DNA from: Pseudonocardia sp.
GTDB lineage: Bacteria > Actinomycetota > Actinomycetes > Mycobacteriales > Pseudonocardiaceae
Length of the DNA: 7,855 bases
Direction: 5' to 3'
Assembly: GCA_030453005.1 (NCBI GenBank)
Contig: JAKDLE010000110.1
Coordinates: forward strand, 1 to 7,855
The position numbers were made by a program, and so were the translations under genes. Within the stretch, counting starts at the first letter, position 1. Each line of letters begins with the position of its first letter. The notes beneath the pieces are model-generated. The model saw only the letters and a list, made by a program, of their open reading frames with translations. It did not search any database and was not told the DNA's origin. This document shows, one piece after another, positions 6,511 through 7,855 of the stretch.

Positions 6511-6541
6511 AGCATCGACCCTCCATCGGGTGGAGGGTCAA
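6511..6541 (-). promoter_or_regulatory. MerR-type operator and promoter of the broken regulator
   Basis: GACCCTCCA (6517-6525) and TGGAGGGTC (6531-6539) form a perfect 9-bp inverted repeat with a 5-nt centre. On the minus strand TTGACC (6541-6536) is a good -35 box and GATGCT (6516-6511) a fair -10 box. They are 19 bp apart, the over-long spacing typical of MerR-controlled promoters, with the inverted repeat filling the spacer. The -10 ends 6 nt before the ATG at 6504, so the transcript would be leaderless. Despite the damaged gene, the site shows no mismatch between its arms. Confidence 0.8.
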
Positions 6542-6557
6542 GCCCGTCTCGGGCCCG

Positions 6558-6619
6558 TGATCGCCGGGATCGGGACATCACCGCCACCGGTGGCGCGTAT
6601 GTCCCGATCCTGACGATCA
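6558..6619. repeat. 62-bp symmetric composite palindrome
   Basis: Three nested inverted-repeat blocks share one centre between 6588 and 6589. The inner block is CGCCACCGGTGGCG (6582-6595), a perfect 14-bp palindrome. The middle block is GGATCGGGACAT (6567-6578) with ATGTCCCGATCC (6599-6610), 12 bp, perfect. The outer block is TGATCG (6558-6563) with CGATCA (6614-6619). Each pair of blocks is separated by a symmetric 3/3 mismatch, so 25 of 31 positions pair. It lies between divergent genes, so a simple terminator role does not fit. It could be a dispersed palindromic repeat, a regulator site or a structured leader. Confidence 0.8.
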
Positions 6620-6648
6620 AGCAGTCGTGTCCGGCCGGATCGGGCTGT

Positions 6649-6680
6649 CTGGGAGACCGGGCGCCTGGGAGACTCGGCGC
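6649..6680 (+). repeat. 16-bp tandem duplication at the protease gene start
   Basis: CTGGGAGACCGGGCGC (6649-6664) is followed directly by CTGGGAGACTCGGCGC (6665-6680), 14 of 16 positions identical, ending one base before the GTG at 6682. Each copy carries a GGGAG Shine-Dalgarno-like core. The nearer core (6667-6671) is 10 nt from the GTG, a slightly long but usable spacing. Confidence 0.7.
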
Positions 6681-6681
6681 C

Positions 6682-7422
6682 GTGACGGACGCGGGAGCGG
6701 CGCTGACGGCCGTCATCGACACGATCACCACCGTGCTGACCCAGCGCCCGACGGTGCTGCCCGCGGCGGCGCTCGCCCTGGCGGCGGTGCTGTGGTCGGT
6801 GTCGTGGCGCTGGACCCGCACGGTGGTGACCATCGCCCACGAGGGCGGCCACGCGATCGTCGCGGTGCTCGTCGGGCGCGGCCTGACCGGCATCCGGCTG
6901 CATCCGGACACGTCCGGTCTGACGGTGTCCACCGGCGCCCGGCGCGGCCCCGGCCTGGTGCTCACGTTCCTGGGCGGCTACCCCGCGCCGTCGCTGCTCG
7001 GCCTCGGCGGCGCGCTGCTCGTGGCCGCCGACCGCGCCCAGCTGATGCTGTGGATCGCGCTCGGGCTGCTCGCGGCCACCCTCGTCGGTGTCCGCAACCT
7101 CTACGGTGGCGCCGCCGTGCTCGGCACCGGGATGCTGGTCGGAGCCGTGTCCGGCTGGGGTGAGCCGCGGTTGCAGGACGGGTTCGCGGCCGCGCTGTGC
7201 TGGTTCCTGCTGTTCGGCGGCCTGCGGGCGGTACGGGAGCTGCAGCGGGGCAGGCGTCACCGGCGCCGGAGCAGCGGCTCCGACGTCGACATGCTGGCCG
7301 AGATGACGTTCCTGCCCGCCGGGGTCTGGGCCGCGGTGTTCTGGATGGTCTCCGGCGTGGCGGTGCTCGCCGCGGTCTGGGTCCTGCTGCTGGGAGGCGG
7401 CGCGCCGGGGAGCGGCGTTTAG
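6682..7422 (+). CDS. M50-family (M50B-like) integral membrane metalloprotease
   Basis: The product has 246 residues. The zinc-protease motif HEGGH (H53, E54, H57) lies at the edge of an early membrane segment, as in intramembrane M50 proteases. Hydrophobic segments can be seen at about 24-41, 91-116, 121-137, 141-158, 168-183 and 214-238, consistent with a small polytopic protein. A basic loop (RGRRHRRR, 189-196) precedes SDVDMLAEMTFLPAG (200-214), where D201 or D203 may supply the third zinc ligand, as the late Asp does in M50 enzymes. The substrate is unknown; relatives in other bacteria cut membrane-anchored anti-sigma factors or pro-sigma factors, and no such gene is seen here. The GTG at 6682 follows a GGGAG core; the frame is open upstream to before 6200 but runs through the palindrome and the broken merR gene, so a longer start is unlikely. 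It is probably co-transcribed with the next gene, 9 bp away. Confidence 0.8.
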   Translation: MTDAGAALTAVIDTITTVLTQRPTVLPAAALALAAVLWSVSWRWTRTVVTIAHEGGHAIVAVLVGRGLTGIRLHPDTSGLTVSTGARRGPGLVLTFLGGYPAPSLLGLGGALLVAADRAQLMLWIALGLLAATLVGVRNLYGGAAVLGTGMLVGAVSGWGEPRLQDGFAAALCWFLLFGGLRAVRELQRGRRHRRRSSGSDVDMLAEMTFLPAGVWAAVFWMVSGVAVLAAVWVLLLGGGAPGSGV

Positions 7423-7431
7423 GATCGAAGC

Positions 7432-7855
7432 GTGACGATCTCCCTCGACCAGGCCCAGACCATCGTGCGCGCGGCACTCGAACACGGCACCGCGCAGGGG
7501 TTCAACCCGTTGACGGTGGCGGTGCTCGACCCCGGCGGTGCCCTCGTGGCACTCGGCCGCCAGGACGGCTCGGGCTTCCTGCGCCCCGACGTCGCCACGG
7601 CCAAGGCCTCCGGGGTGCTCGCCCTGGGCATGACCAACCGCGCCATCGCCGCCCGCGCCGCCGACTCCCCGGAGTTCTTCACCTCCGTGGCCACCCTGGC
7701 GGGCGGGAGGATCCTCTCGGTGCCGGGCGGGGTGTTCGTGCGCGACGCCGACGGTGCGCTGCTCGGGGCCGTCGGCGTCACGGGCGACGCCTCGCTCAAC
7801 GACGAGGCCGCCGCGTGCGCAGGCATCGCCGCGGCCGGGCTCGTGAGCCAGACCG
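7432..7855 (+). CDS. GlcG/HbpS-like protein (DUF336), 3' end cut by window edge
   Basis: The visible 141 residues start at a GTG preceded by AGGA (7421-7424), which overlaps the protease stop codon. The family pattern is clear: amphipathic helix LDQAQTIVRAALEHG (5-19), strand pair NPLTVAVLDPGGALVALGRQDG (split as NPLTVAVLDP, 25-34, and GGALVALGRQDG, 35-46), helix TAKASGVLALGMTNRAIA (56-73), then PGGVFVRDADGALLGAVGVTG (split as PGGVFV, 98-103, and DGALLGAVGVTG, 107-118) and the final helix DEAAACAGIAAAGL. Proteins of this fold are about 140-150 residues, so only a few are missing. Members include the extracellular haem-binding HbpS of Streptomyces and GlcG of glycolate operons. No signal peptide is seen, so this copy is probably cytoplasmic. 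Ligand and role are unknown. TAGGAT at 7420-7425 also lies 6 nt before the GTG, so a separate leaderless start cannot be excluded, but coupling to the protease gene is simpler. Confidence 0.88.
   Translation, partial: MTISLDQAQTIVRAALEHGTAQGFNPLTVAVLDPGGALVALGRQDGSGFLRPDVATAKASGVLALGMTNRAIAARAADSPEFFTSVATLAGGRILSVPGGVFVRDADGALLGAVGVTGDASLNDEAAACAGIAAAGLVSQT

Noticed and set aside
6130..6681. Upstream extension of the protease frame.
   Set aside because: It runs through the palindrome, the MerR operator and the broken merR gene, and no protein family resemblance is seen.
1..7855. tRNA, rRNA, insertion sequence or integrase genes.
   Set aside because: None was seen on either strand: no transposase motifs and no tRNA-like cloverleaf with a CCA end.

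Overview
This is a chromosomal window from a very GC-rich actinobacterium. Nearly every codon ends in G or C, GTG starts are common, and the glnE gene is of the actinobacterial type. The style suggests Pseudonocardia or a relative in the Pseudonocardiales, but that is an impression and was not tested.

Layout from left to right. (1) The 3' end of an RNB-family exoribonuclease gene (to 527). (2) A Uma2-family PD-(D/E)XK protein (546-1064), apparently read from its own leaderless promoter. (3) A stand-alone glutamate-cysteine ligase-like enzyme (1121-2209) with a strong Shine-Dalgarno sequence that can pair with the sequence just after the Uma2 stop codon. (4) A vapBC toxin-antitoxin operon on the minus strand (2910 to 2283). 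It converges on the ligase gene across a compact double-hairpin terminator (2210-2255). Its promoter carries three 15-bp-spaced repeats. (5) glnE (2995-6009), divergent from vapBC, encoding the bifunctional adenylyltransferase/deadenylase that sets glutamine synthetase activity. (6) A broken MerR-family regulator gene on the minus strand (6504 to 6018). It keeps its MerR-type operator/promoter, its first ten or so codons and its effector domain, but the DNA-binding domain is missing. (7) A 177-bp gap holding the MerR operator, a symmetric 62-bp composite palindrome and a 16-bp tandem duplication. (8) A membrane M50-type metalloprotease (6682-7422), followed after 9 bp by a GlcG/HbpS-like protein (7432 to the window end, truncated by the edge).

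The coding content is mostly ordinary. glnE is core nitrogen control, and the ribonuclease, ligase, Uma2 and TA genes look like a changeable neighbourhood around it. I found no convincing new multigene defence or biosynthetic system. The signals worth a second look are mostly non-coding: three ATG starts with a -10-like hexamer exactly 6 nt upstream, the mutually exclusive terminator hairpins, the 62-bp palindrome, and the intact MerR operator in front of a regulator without a DNA-binding domain. No stretch over 300 bp lacks a gene; the longest gap is 6505-6681.
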